Below the pieces are notes generated by a model, which searched no databases, was not told the DNA's origin, and saw nothing but the letters and a program-made list of their open reading frames with translations. 64,000 bases of DNA, taken from Boseongicola sp. H5 (GTDB lineage: Bacteria > Pseudomonadota > Alphaproteobacteria > Rhodobacterales > Rhodobacteraceae). This document shows, one piece after another, positions 1-8,618 of this stretch. The DNA lies in NCBI GenBank assembly GCA_020622165.1, contig JACNMN010000014.1:24650-88649 (forward strand), read 5' to 3'. The first letter of the stretch is position 1. Each line of letters starts with the position of its first letter. The position numbers were made by a program, and so were the translations under genes.

Positions 1-1
1 G

Positions 2-286
2 CCGCCCGCCAGTCTGCGGGTCTATTCAGAACTGGTCGGCTCGATCAGGCCGTTCTCGCTAACGGCGTTTCACGATCTGGTCACGCTTTCGGGGTCGCTC
101 CTGCTGGCGCTGGCCGTGACGGAAGATCGGATTACCCCGGAAGAGGCGTGGCTTCTGTCGCGAATCGATGAGCTTTGGCAGGTGGAGCAGTGGGGCGAAG
201 ACGACGAAGCCACCCGTTTTGCCGCGCAGAAAGAGCAGGCGTTCCGTCATGCAGCGCGGTTCTGGAGACTGTCGGACGGGTCCTGA
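2..286 (+). CDS. ATP12-type F1-ATPase assembly chaperone, C-terminal part
   Basis: The gene enters from the left edge, so only the last 94 residues are visible, in the frame starting at base 2. The segment LTAFHDLVTLSGSLLLALAV followed by EEAWLLSRIDELWQVEQWG is characteristic of the ATP12 family, which helps assemble the alpha subunit of the F1 ATP synthase in mitochondria and alphaproteobacteria. The protein ends in a normal TGA. The assignment rests on recalled family motifs, not on a search. Confidence 0.88.
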   Translation, partial: PPASLRVYSELVGSIRPFSLTAFHDLVTLSGSLLLALAVTEDRITPEEAWLLSRIDELWQVEQWGEDDEATRFAAQKEQAFRHAARFWRLSDGS

Positions 287-521
287 TTGCACCAACGTCA
301 TATAAGCATCCGTTATGCTTGTCATTTAAGCATCTACTGAAATGACGCCATCGGATATGTCCTGACCCCGCGGAAACAAGGCTCCCGCCCCTTGACCTCT
401 CGGCACATATTTGCCCAATTTAGAGGCGATGAGGGGGTGGAAGCCTCTCATGAGCTATGCCAAGGCACTCTTGGCCATCGGAAACTGTCCTCAAAGGCAG
501 TCCATCAGGAAGAGGTAAACA
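287..521 (+). promoter_or_regulatory. Upstream region of the amino-acid transporter operon
   Basis: This 235-base gap separates the ATP12 gene from the transporter operon and must carry the operon promoter and any nitrogen control site. I could not pick a convincing -35/-10 pair. A purine-rich ribosome binding site (aagagg) lies just before the ATG at 522. Confidence 0.4.
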
Positions 522-1538
522 ATGAAAAAATCCGTACTTTTCGGCACTCTGGCTATTGCTGGTCTCGCCGCCGGGTTCGCCTCCGCGCAGACGCTGGACG
601 AAGTCCAGGCGCGCGGCAGCCTGAACTGCGGCGTGACAACCGGCCTGGTTGGTTTCGCTGCCCCCAACGCCAGTGGCGAATGGGAAGGCTTCGATGTCGG
701 CCTGTGCCGCGCGGTTGCCGCCGCCGTCTTTGGCGATGCAACGGCCGTGAACTTCGTGCCCACCACCGGTCAGACCCGCTTCACCGCGTTGGCTTCTGGC
801 GAGGTGGACATGCTGGCGCGGAACACCACCTGGACCTTCAGCCGCGATGTCGACCTGCGCTTCGAGTTTGTCGGTATCAACTACTATGACGGTCAGGGCT
901 TCATGGTTCCGCGTGAACTGGGCGTGGCTTCGGCCATGGAACTGGACGGGGCAACCGTCTGCATCCAGACCGGCACCACGACCGAACTGAACCTTGCCGA
1001 CTTCTTCAGCTCGAACGGAATGAGCTACGAGCCCGTGCCGATCGAAACCAACGCCGAAGCGCAGCAGCAGTATCTGGCTGGCGCCTGCGACGTTTACACG
1101 ACCGACGCTTCGGGTCTGGCCGCGACGCGCGCCACCTTCGAAGATCCGTCGGCGCATGTGGTTCTGCCCGAGATCATCTCGAAAGAGCCGCTTGGGCCGC
1201 TGGTCCGTCATGGCGACAACGAATGGGGCGACATCGTCCGCTGGACGCTGAACGCGCTGATCGCCGCCGAAGAACTGGGCATCACGTCGGCCAATGTAGC
1301 CGAGTTGGCCAGTGGCACCGACAACCCGGAGATCAACCGTCTTCTGGGCACCGAAGGTGAACTGGGCGGCATGCTTGGTCTGAGCTCCGACTGGGCCCAG
1401 AACGCGATTGCAGCGGTTGGCAACTACGGCCAGCTGTTCGAGGACAACATCGGTGAATCGACGCCGATCGGCCTGTCCCGCGGCCTGAATGCTCAGTGGA
1501 CCGATGGCGGCCTGCTGTACTCGCCACCGTTCCGGTAA
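522..1538 (+). CDS. aapJ: Periplasmic amino-acid-binding protein of an aap/bzt ABC transporter
   Basis: This 338-residue protein starts with a clear Sec signal peptide (basic MKK, hydrophobic core, cleavage near ASAQ at residue 23) and then follows the family 3 solute-binding fold. Segments such as LNCGVTTGLVGFA, DVGLCRAVAAAVFG, LASGEVDMLARNTTWT and LLYSPPFR are typical of AapJ/BztA. The family captures glutamate, glutamine, aspartate and related L-amino acids in the periplasm and delivers them to the permease encoded next. It is the first gene of the operon, and a strong hairpin follows it, which usually lets the binding protein be made in excess over the membrane subunits. The aap versus bzt name depends on the reference organism. 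Confidence 0.95.
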   Translation: MKKSVLFGTLAIAGLAAGFASAQTLDEVQARGSLNCGVTTGLVGFAAPNASGEWEGFDVGLCRAVAAAVFGDATAVNFVPTTGQTRFTALASGEVDMLARNTTWTFSRDVDLRFEFVGINYYDGQGFMVPRELGVASAMELDGATVCIQTGTTTELNLADFFSSNGMSYEPVPIETNAEAQQQYLAGACDVYTTDASGLAATRATFEDPSAHVVLPEIISKEPLGPLVRHGDNEWGDIVRWTLNALIAAEELGITSANVAELASGTDNPEINRLLGTEGELGGMLGLSSDWAQNAIAAVGNYGQLFEDNIGESTPIGLSRGLNAQWTDGGLLYSPPFR

Positions 1539-1548
1539 GCAGAAACCT

Positions 1549-1577
1549 CGAAGGGCGCGGTCATTCCGCGCCCTTCG
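1549..1577 (+). terminator. Intraoperon hairpin after the binding-protein gene
   Basis: A perfect 12-base-pair stem (cgaagggcgcgg with its complement) and a 5-base loop follows the aapJ stop by 10 bases. There is no clean T tract, so it is more likely an mRNA 3'-end stabiliser or partial attenuator than a full terminator. It fits a higher level of binding protein than of permease. Confidence 0.7.
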
Positions 1578-1668
1578 TCTATCTACACAACAACCATAGA
1601 CCGAACCGGGCAGCCGATATCGCGCTGTTACAGAGTTCGGCATACCAACAGTTGCAGGGGTGCCCGAT

Positions 1669-2886
1669 ATGGCAACGATGACGGAACCACCCGCCGAAGC
1701 CTTCCGACTAAGCCAATTGATCTACGATACCCGCTACCGGTCGCTGACGATCCAGGTGGTGGCCTTCATTCTGATCATGGCGGGGGTGTTCTGGCTGGCG
1801 AACAATACGGTCCAGAACCTTCAGGATTTGGGCAAGGACTTCAATTTCGGCTTTCTTGGACAGCGGGCCGGATATGATATCAACCAGCGCCTGATCGAGT
1901 ATTCCAACGACTCGACCCATGCGCGCGCCGCGCTGGTCGGCATTCTCAACACGCTGCTTGTTGCCTTTCTGGGCTGCATCCTGGCCACGATCCTGGGTGT
2001 GATCGCGGGCGTTCTGCGCCTGTCGAAGAACTGGATCGTGTCGCGGCTGATGGGCGTTTATGTCGAGGGCTTTCGCAACATTCCCACGCTTCTGTGGATC
2101 CTGATCGTTTTCGCGATCATGACCGAGGCAACGCCTCAGCCGCGGGATTTTCGCGGCGAAAACCCCGAAGCCAGCATGATCCTGTTCGACACCGTCGCCA
2201 TAACCAACCGCGGCATCTTCATTCCCGCACCGGTCTGGGGCGAGGGGGCAACGGTTCTGATCCTCGTCTTCCTGGCCTCGCTCGCGGGTATCTTCGCCTT
2301 TCGGCGCTATGCCCGCAAACGTCAGGAGGAAACCGGGGTTATCCTGCCGGTTTTCTGGGTATCGCTTGGGTTGTTCTTCATTCCGTCGATCCTCTTTTAC
2401 TACATTCTGGGCCGACCGGTGACGCTTGAATACCCGGAACTGGCGGGGTTCAACTTCGCGGGCGGCACACATCTGAGAAACTCGCTTATCGCGCTCTGGC
2501 TCGCGCTGTCGCTTTATACCGGAGCGTTCATCGCCGAGAATGTGCGATCGGGGATCCTGGCCGTTTCGAAAGGCCAGACTGAGGCGGCATTTGCCTTGGG
2601 CCTTCGTCCGAACCGGACGATGAATCTCGTGATCCTGCCACAGGCTCTCCGGGTCATCATTCCGCCGCTGATCTCGCAATATCTCAATCTCACCAAGAAC
2701 TCGTCGCTCGCGATTGCCGTTGGATACATGGATGTCCGATCCACTCTTGGCGGTATCTCGATCAACCAGACCGGTCGGGAACTTGAGGGGATGCTGCTTC
2801 TTGGGCTGTTCTACCTTGTCACGTCGCTGATCATCTCGGGGCTGATGAATGTCTACAACCAGTCCATCAAGCTGAAGGAGCGCTGA
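1669..2886 (+). CDS. aapQ: Amino-acid ABC transporter permease, first subunit
   Basis: This 405-residue inner-membrane protein has the His/Glu/Gln-type permease layout: an N-terminal membrane segment, a long non-conserved middle part, and a C-terminal BPD_transp_1 region with the EAA-type loop (SKGQTEAAFALGLRPN) that contacts the ATPase. I chose the ATG at 1669 because AGGGG lies 8 bases upstream; the frame is also open to a GTG at 1660, which would leave no room for that site. AapQ and AapM pair in the membrane. The next gene starts one base after the stop, so translation is probably coupled. Confidence 0.93.
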   Translation: MATMTEPPAEAFRLSQLIYDTRYRSLTIQVVAFILIMAGVFWLANNTVQNLQDLGKDFNFGFLGQRAGYDINQRLIEYSNDSTHARAALVGILNTLLVAFLGCILATILGVIAGVLRLSKNWIVSRLMGVYVEGFRNIPTLLWILIVFAIMTEATPQPRDFRGENPEASMILFDTVAITNRGIFIPAPVWGEGATVLILVFLASLAGIFAFRRYARKRQEETGVILPVFWVSLGLFFIPSILFYYILGRPVTLEYPELAGFNFAGGTHLRNSLIALWLALSLYTGAFIAENVRSGILAVSKGQTEAAFALGLRPNRTMNLVILPQALRVIIPPLISQYLNLTKNSSLAIAVGYMDVRSTLGGISINQTGRELEGMLLLGLFYLVTSLIISGLMNVYNQSIKLKER

Positions 2887-2887
2887 G

Positions 2888-4204
2888 ATGAGTGACGTTC
2901 ATGCGCAAACCGTCTCATATGTGCGCGAGACCATGCTTCCTGAGGCCGAACCGCCGGTCACCGAACGCGGCGCTATCAAGTGGCTCAGGGAAAACCTGTT
3001 TTCCTCCTGGTTGAATGCGATCCTGACGATCCTGTCGCTCTACGTGATCTATTACGTGCTCAGCCACACCCTTGGCTGGATGCTTTACGGCATATGGGAT
3101 GCGGGCTCGCTGACCGAATGCCGGGAGATCCGGAACGAGCTTTACGGAGAGGATGCCAGCGTGGCCTGCTGGGCCGTCCTCGCGGATCGGTGGGACCAGC
3201 TTCTGTTCGGCTTCTATCCGCAGGATCTGTACTGGCGACCCGTAGCGGCGCTGCTGGTCTTCTTCGTGGCCGTGTCCCCGATCCTGTTCGAGGGCGTCCC
3301 GCGCAAGCTCTTCTATCTGACGGCTACCGCGCCGTTCATTTGCTTCTGGCTGATCTGGGGCGGGACGATCTGGGGGCCGATTGTCGTTGCCTTGGGATTT
3401 GTGATCGCCGGCGCGGTCTTCAGATACGGGGCCGAGGTGGTTGGGCCGCTGCTGGCAATCATCGGGGCGTTCGTTGTGCCGATCCTCTACTGGCTCCTGC
3501 TGGCCGGTCCGCTTACCGCGATCCTCAATTCCATCGCGCCGATTGGGATGCAGTATGTCTCCTCCGACGAAATCGGCGGCTTCATGCTGGCCTTCATCAT
3601 CGGGATAACAGGTATCATCCTGTCCTTCCCTCTGGGCATCCTCCTGGCGCTTGGGCGGCAATCGGATCTGTTCATCATCAACAAGACCTGTGTGACCTTC
3701 ATCGAGGTGATCCGTGGCGTGCCCCTGATCGTCTGGCTGTTCACGGCCTCGCTGCTGCTGAACTACTTCCTGCCGCCCGGCACCAATTTCGACCTGCTTC
3801 TGCGGGTGATCATCATGGTGACCTTCTTCGCATCCGCGTATATGGCGGAGGTCATTCGGGGCGGTCTCGCCGCACTGCCAAGGGGGCAGTACGAGGGGGC
3901 CGACAGTCTGGGGTTGAATTACTGGCAATCGATGCAGCTGATCATTCTGCCTCAAGCGCTCAAGATCTCGATCCCGGGGATCGTGAATACCTTCATCGGA
4001 TTGTTCAAGGACACGACGCTGGTGGTTTTCGTGGGGCTGTCAGATCCGATCGGCTTCTCGAACCTGATCCGCGCCACCACCGACTGGAATGGCATCTATT
4101 GGGAGCTTTTCATCTTCATTGGGCTCTGCTTCTTCATCTGCTGTTTCTCAATGTCGAAATACTCGCAATTCCTGGAGCGCAAGCTCCGCACCGAACATCG
4201 CTAA
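2888..4204 (+). CDS. aapM: Amino-acid ABC transporter permease, second subunit
   Basis: This 438-residue polytopic membrane protein is the partner of the preceding permease. Its C-terminal half carries the conserved permease region, with IEVIRGVPLIVWLF and the coupling loop LPRGQYEGADSLGLNYWQSM. The N-terminal half holds additional hydrophobic segments not shared with short HisQM-type permeases, as is normal for the AapM/BztC family. Its start lies one base after the aapQ stop and its stop is 12 bases before the ATPase gene. Confidence 0.93.
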   Translation: MSDVHAQTVSYVRETMLPEAEPPVTERGAIKWLRENLFSSWLNAILTILSLYVIYYVLSHTLGWMLYGIWDAGSLTECREIRNELYGEDASVACWAVLADRWDQLLFGFYPQDLYWRPVAALLVFFVAVSPILFEGVPRKLFYLTATAPFICFWLIWGGTIWGPIVVALGFVIAGAVFRYGAEVVGPLLAIIGAFVVPILYWLLLAGPLTAILNSIAPIGMQYVSSDEIGGFMLAFIIGITGIILSFPLGILLALGRQSDLFIINKTCVTFIEVIRGVPLIVWLFTASLLLNYFLPPGTNFDLLLRVIIMVTFFASAYMAEVIRGGLAALPRGQYEGADSLGLNYWQSMQLIILPQALKISIPGIVNTFIGLFKDTTLVVFVGLSDPIGFSNLIRATTDWNGIYWELFIFIGLCFFICCFSMSKYSQFLERKLRTEHR

Positions 4205-4216
4205 GGAGACGTCCAT

Positions 4217-5020
4217 ATGACCGACGCTCAGACTTCGCCCGTCGCGGATCGCAAAATCGACCGCTCGAAAATGGCTATCTCCGACGAGGTGGCGATCGAG
4301 ATCCGGGACATGAACAAATGGTTCGGCACATTCCACGTGCTGCGCGACATCAACCTGACCGTCAATCAGGGTGAACGGATCGTTGTCTGCGGCCCTTCCG
4401 GCTCGGGCAAATCCACGCTGATCCGCTGCATCAACGCGTTGGAGGAGCATCAGAAAGGCACCATCTCCGTGGATGGCACGCTGTTGTCGAACGACCTGAA
4501 GAACATCGACCGGGTCCGGTCAGAGGTCGGCATGGTGTTCCAGCATTTCAACCTGTTCCCGCATCTGACGATCCTGGAAAACTGCACGCTGGCGCCGATC
4601 TGGGTGCGGAAGACCCCCAAGCGGGAGGCCGAGGAAACGGCGATGTATTTCCTCAACAAGGTCAAGATCCCGGAGCAGGCGGACAAGTACCCAGGGCAGC
4701 TTTCGGGCGGCCAGCAGCAGCGTGTCGCGATCGCCCGGAGCCTGTGCATGCGGCCCCGGATCATGCTCTTCGACGAGCCGACATCGGCGCTCGATCCGGA
4801 GATGATCAAGGAGGTGCTGGACACGATGATCCAGCTTGCCGAGGAAGGCATGACGATGATCTGCGTGACCCATGAGATGGGCTTTGCCCGACAGGTCGCA
4901 AACCGCGTGATCTTCATGGATCAGGGCCAGATCGTGGAACAGAACGAACCCGAAGAGTTCTTCAACAACCCGAAATCCGAGCGGACACAACTGTTCCTGA
5001 GCCAGATCCTCGGCCACTGA
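4217..5020 (+). CDS. aapP: Amino-acid ABC transporter ATP-binding protein
   Basis: This 267-residue cytoplasmic ATPase drives the AapQ/AapM permease. Visible motifs are Walker [10 protein letters not shown] (residues 59-67), the Q-loop in [11 protein letters not shown], the signature LSGGQQQR, Walker [13 protein letters not shown] and the switch histidine in CVTHEMGFA. An AAGGAG site precedes the ATG. It is the last gene of the four-gene operon and a hairpin follows before the convergent sixA-type gene. Confidence 0.96.
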   Translation: MTDAQTSPVADRKIDRSKMAISDEVAIEIRDMNKWFGTFHVLRDINLTVNQGERIVVCGPSGSGKSTLIRCINALEEHQKGTISVDGTLLSNDLKNIDRVRSEVGMVFQHFNLFPHLTILENCTLAPIWVRKTPKREAEETAMYFLNKVKIPEQADKYPGQLSGGQQQRVAIARSLCMRPRIMLFDEPTSALDPEMIKEVLDTMIQLAEEGMTMICVTHEMGFARQVANRVIFMDQGQIVEQNEPEEFFNNPKSERTQLFLSQILGH

Positions 5021-5048
5021 TCCGGTAGCGGGTTTTCTACAGATCGTG

Positions 5049-5072
5049 CAGGCCGTCCCTCGGGGCGGCCTG
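5049..5072. terminator. Hairpin between convergent aapP and histidine phosphatase genes
   Basis: An inverted repeat caggccg...cggcctg with a short GC-rich loop lies between the two converging genes. Only a weak T stretch follows, so terminator function is likely from position rather than proven by structure. Confidence 0.55.
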
Positions 5073-5113
5073 TGTCTTGCAAACATACCGGCGTTTCCCG
5101 GGGTCCGCCGCGC

Positions 5114-5614
5114 TCAGGGTAAATCGTGCGGCGTGGCGAAGTCGAGTACCGTGCCGGTTCCCCAATGGATATCGGACCAGTTGGCCGCATCGAAACGCGC
5201 CACCAGCGTGGCGCAAGTGGGATAGTCGGAGAAACGGCCATGATCGGGCGGGTGCGCCAGCAGTCTTTCGGCGCATTCGGCGATACCGGGATTGTGACCC
5301 ACCATCGCGACCACGGGTGCGTCTCTGGGGGCTGTGGCGAGGGTACCCAGCATCACTGGGGCTGGCGCGTGATAGAGACGCTGGTGATAGCTGGCCTGCA
5401 CCGTATCGAAACCCAGCCGCGTCCAGGTCTCGGCGGCGCGGACGGCGGTCGAAATCATCGCCGCCACGGGCACATGGCCCTTCGCCCGCAACCAGGCGCC
5501 GATGCGCGGCGCATCGCGCTGCCCGCGTTCGTTCAGCGGGCGGTCGTGATCGTCCAGCGTGGGGTCGTCCCAGTCGGATTTCGCATGGCGGATCAGGATC
5601 AGGGTCAGGCTCAT
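5114..5614 (-). CDS. SixA-type histidine phosphatase
   Basis: This 166-residue protein begins MSLTLILIRHAKSDW, where RHAKSDW is the phosphate-binding RHG-type motif of the histidine phosphatase superfamily, and later carries VAMVGHNPGI with the second catalytic histidine. The start at 5614 is the only one that fits the family; the open frame extends further upstream but that part is not homologous. Its ATG overlaps the stop of the upstream ferredoxin-like gene (ATGA), showing translational coupling. SixA removes phosphate from phosphohistidine in E. coli; the actual substrate here is unknown. Confidence 0.88.
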   Translation of the reverse strand: MSLTLILIRHAKSDWDDPTLDDHDRPLNERGQRDAPRIGAWLRAKGHVPVAAMISTAVRAAETWTRLGFDTVQASYHQRLYHAPAPVMLGTLATAPRDAPVVAMVGHNPGIAECAERLLAHPPDHGRFSDYPTCATLVARFDAANWSDIHWGTGTVLDFATPHDLP

Positions 5615-6261
5615 GGATGAAAACTTCTCATATGGAAGGCGGATTGGGCGGGCTGTCGGCCATATGACTGGCTGAGCGGGCAGGCGCGGCGCACGGCGCA
5701 ACCCGCGCTCAGGCATGCCTCTCCGGGGACAGTATCCAGATAGGCATGGCACACGATGGTGTCATAGCCCTGTGGCGTGAGGGCGGAGACGGGGCAGGCC
5801 GTCAGGCAGGGTTTGTGGCAGGTTTCGCAAGGCGGCGCGGCCGGAGGCTCCGGCAGCGCGATCCGCTCCTTCAGCGCCAGCGCTCCGCGGTAGGACACCA
5901 TGAGCCCCGCCACGTCATGCACCAGAATGCTCACCGGGCTGGTCCAGGCCCGCCCGGTGCGCGTGGCCCACCGGATGAAGGGCGCGAAAGGTGGCCCGCC
6001 GAAGGGAAACCTTGCCTTCACACCGAGATCGCAGGCCAGCCGCCCGATCACCCGGCGCGACCAGCGATCCATCGGGTCGGGCTTGCGGTCGGTGAATTCC
6101 GGCTCGGCGGTGACATGCGCCCAGAAGCCCGGCTCCCGCGGGCCGAGGAGCACGAGCGTTTCCGTGCCCGCCGGCGCGTCGTCTCCGGGGCCGGGGTGGA
6201 ACGCGCCGAATATGTCCAGATGGTGCGCGCGCATGCGCGCGCTCAGTGCGGAGTACTCCAT
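5611..6261 (-). CDS. Ferredoxin-like protein with one 4Fe-4S motif
   Basis: This 216-residue protein has a C-terminal cysteine array CETCHKPCLTACP plus a further GCAVRRACP, which fits binding of iron-sulfur cluster(s). The N-terminal two thirds resembles the short ferredoxin-like proteins related to QueG but without a cobalamin domain. The family has no assigned reaction. It is translationally coupled to the downstream histidine phosphatase. The start ATG at 6261 is the only methionine before the conserved part. Confidence 0.8.
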   Translation of the reverse strand: MEYSALSARMRAHHLDIFGAFHPGPGDDAPAGTETLVLLGPREPGFWAHVTAEPEFTDRKPDPMDRWSRRVIGRLACDLGVKARFPFGGPPFAPFIRWATRTGRAWTSPVSILVHDVAGLMVSYRGALALKERIALPEPPAAPPCETCHKPCLTACPVSALTPQGYDTIVCHAYLDTVPGEACLSAGCAVRRACPLSQSYGRQPAQSAFHMRSFHP

Positions 6262-6300
6262 CGCCCTACCTTGTCGGGCCGCGCCCGGTGGCGCAAGCGG

Positions 6301-7164
6301 TCAGGCGCGTATGATGCTGCCCGCGCCGTGATCGGTAAACAGCTCCAGCAGCACAGCATTGGCCACGCGCCCGTCCACGATGGAGCATGCCCGCACCCCG
6401 GCGCGCACGGCGTCCAGCGCGGTCTGGGTCTTGGGGATCATGCCGCCCGCGATGATGCCTGCGCGGGTCATCTCTTCGACCTCGGCGGCGGAAAGCTCGG
6501 TGACCACGTCGCCGGTAGCGTTCTTGACGCCGGAGACATCGGTGAGCAGCAGCAGCCGGTCCGCTTTCAGCGCGGCTGCCACGGCACCTGCGGCGATATC
6601 GCCGTTGATGTTGAAGGTCTCGCCGTTGCGGCCCGTGCCGATGGGTGCGATCACCGGGATCATCTCGGCCTGAAACAGTTGCTGCAGAAGGTCCAGGTTG
6701 ATGTCCGTGGGATGGCCGACGAAGCCCAGTTCCGGATCCGCCTGATCGCAAACGATCAGATCGGCATCCTTGCCTGACAGGCCCACAGCCTTGCCGCCCG
6801 CGGAGTTGATCGCCTGCACGATGCGTTTGTTGACCCGACCCGACAGAACCATCTCCACCACCTCGACGGTGGCTGCGTCGGTCACCCGCTGGCCATTCAC
6901 GAAATCCGACACCACGCCAAGCCGGGCCAGAAGGTCGTTGATCATCGGGCCGCCGCCATGGACGACGACGGGGTTCACGCCCACCGTGCGCATCAGCATC
7001 ACGTCCCGGGCGAAGCTGGCCATGCCCTCGTCACTGCCCATGGCGTGGCCACCCAGTTTGATGACCACGATCGCATCGTCGTAGCGTTGCAGATAGGGCA
7101 GCGCCTCGTTCAGGGTCCGGGCGGTGGCAACATAATCACGGGTCATGGCGGTCTGTTTCTTCAT
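6301..7164 (-). CDS. argB: Acetylglutamate kinase
   Basis: This 287-residue enzyme phosphorylates N-acetyl-L-glutamate, the second step of arginine synthesis, in the cytoplasm. The N-terminal [11 protein letters not shown] phosphate-binding motif, the substrate loop [13 protein letters not shown] and the C-terminal nucleotide site [13 protein letters not shown] are all present. I start it at the ATG at 7164 ([10 protein letters not shown]); an upstream in-frame ATG would add 18 non-conserved residues. It ends the engB-argB part of the minus-strand block. Confidence 0.96.
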   Translation of the reverse strand: MKKQTAMTRDYVATARTLNEALPYLQRYDDAIVVIKLGGHAMGSDEGMASFARDVMLMRTVGVNPVVVHGGGPMINDLLARLGVVSDFVNGQRVTDAATVEVVEMVLSGRVNKRIVQAINSAGGKAVGLSGKDADLIVCDQADPELGFVGHPTDINLDLLQQLFQAEMIPVIAPIGTGRNGETFNINGDIAAGAVAAALKADRLLLLTDVSGVKNATGDVVTELSAAEVEEMTRAGIIAGGMIPKTQTALDAVRAGVRACSIVDGRVANAVLLELFTDHGAGSIIRA

Positions 7165-7227
7165 CGGATCTGGCCTCTCGCGTCGCGTCTTGTTACGGGC
7201 GTCGCACGGGCGAGGCAAGCGCGAGGC

Positions 7228-7881
7228 TCAGTCGAGCGTGGCGATGATGCTGCGCAGGCTGGCGATACCCTCACCCTTCTCCGACGAACTCAGCACCAGT
7301 TCGGGATAGGCGGCGGGGTGACCGGCCAGCGCACCGCGGACCTGCGTCAGGGTTTTCTCGCGGTCCCTGTCCTTGACCTTGTCCGCCTTTGTCAGGACGA
7401 CCTGAAATGTCACGGCGGCCTTGTCCAACAGCGCCATGATCTCCTCATCGACCGGCTTGACGCCGTGGCGCGTGTCGATCAGCACGAAGGCCCGGCGCAG
7501 CGTGGCGCGGCCCGCCAGATAGGATTTCAGCAGGCGTTGCCATTTCTCGACCACGGCCACGGGCGCATTGGCGAAGCCATAACCCGGCAGATCGACGAGA
7601 TAGTGGCTGTCGGCCAGGGTGAAGAAGTTGATCTCCTGCGTGCGCCCCGGCGTGTTCGAGGCACGCGCAAGCGCCTTGCGCCCGGTCAGCGCGTTGATCA
7701 GGGTGGATTTCCCGACATTGGAGCGGCCGGCGAAGCAGACCTCCACCCGGTCGGCGGGCGGCATGCCATCCATCGCGACCACACCTTTGAGAAACTCCGC
7801 ACCGGTGGCGAAAAGCCTGCGCCCCCGCTCAACTGTGGCGTCGTCCGGCGGGTCGGCGATCGGAAAGGGAAGCGCGTTCAC
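7228..7881 (-). CDS. engB: Ribosome biogenesis GTPase EngB/YsxC
   Basis: This 217-residue GTPase carries G1 GRSNVGKST (residues 52-60), the G2 region NTPGRTQEINFF, G3 DLPGYGFA and G4 TKADKV, the standard set of the EngB (YihA) family that acts late in large ribosomal subunit assembly. Its start codon overlaps the stop of the upstream MOSC gene (ATGA), so the two are co-translated. Length is normal for the family. Confidence 0.95.
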   Translation of the reverse strand: MNALPFPIADPPDDATVERGRRLFATGAEFLKGVVAMDGMPPADRVEVCFAGRSNVGKSTLINALTGRKALARASNTPGRTQEINFFTLADSHYLVDLPGYGFANAPVAVVEKWQRLLKSYLAGRATLRRAFVLIDTRHGVKPVDEEIMALLDKAAVTFQVVLTKADKVKDRDREKTLTQVRGALAGHPAAYPELVLSSSEKGEGIASLRSIIATLD

Positions 7882-8618
7882 GGCCTGATCCCGGCGGTGT
7901 CGCCAACGGCGATCTCGCCGCCCAGAACGACGCTGGCATAGACGCCGAAACTGGTGTGGCCCCAGCCCGCCTCGAGCGCGTCCAGCGTTCTTGCATCCCG
8001 CCGTCCGGTTTCCGGGTTGGCTTCGGTGGCGGTGCAGCGGCCGATGGGCTCCACGATCTTCAGTTCAACGCGCCCCATGTGAAGCGTCTTGCCGACCAGA
8101 TCGAACTCTTCCCATGGGGCGAGCCCGTCGAGCCACAGATTGCCGCGGAACCGGCGCGGGTCGAGCGATTGACCGAGTCTTTGCGAAAGGGCGCGAAGCG
8201 AGGCGGCGTTCAGGACGGAGACCGAGGCGAAGGGCGCATCGCTCATGCCCTGCTCCGGCGACTTCACCAGCCTTGCCGGGGCGGGCCGGTTTTCGGGGTA
8301 GATCGGGCGCAGCCAGTCCAGAAGCGGGGCTGCGTCGCCATCAGGGTCCAGCGCCAGATCGGGCCGATCCGGGTGGCTTAGATGGATCAACGCCCCGTCG
8401 ACCCGCGCGGTTATGGCCATCAGACCCGGCCCCTTGGCGCCGCGCAGATAATTCCGGCAGGAACTCCAGCTGCCATCGAACTCTCCGCCGTCCTGAAGCA
8501 CGGCCCAGGCACGATCCAGCGGCAGCGGGCGGTCAGGCGCCAGCACGACCCGCTCCAGCGCCTCGGCCCCGATGGCCTTGATCGGATAGCGCCAGATCGA
8601 GGTCAGGCGCACAGTCAT
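7878..8618 (-). CDS. MOSC-domain protein
   Basis: This 246-residue protein has an N-terminal MOSC beta-barrel segment (SIWRYPIKAIGAEAL) and a MOSC catalytic-type region with FRGNLWLDGL and the conserved cysteine in EPIGRCTATEANP. MOSC proteins bind molybdenum cofactor or handle sulfur; the substrate is not known for this branch. It overlaps both neighbours by four bases (yidC stop upstream, engB start downstream), so it is firmly in that operon. Confidence 0.87.
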   Translation of the reverse strand: MTVRLTSIWRYPIKAIGAEALERVVLAPDRPLPLDRAWAVLQDGGEFDGSWSSCRNYLRGAKGPGLMAITARVDGALIHLSHPDRPDLALDPDGDAAPLLDWLRPIYPENRPAPARLVKSPEQGMSDAPFASVSVLNAASLRALSQRLGQSLDPRRFRGNLWLDGLAPWEEFDLVGKTLHMGRVELKIVEPIGRCTATEANPETGRRDARTLDALEAGWGHTSFGVYASVVLGGEIAVGDTAGIRP

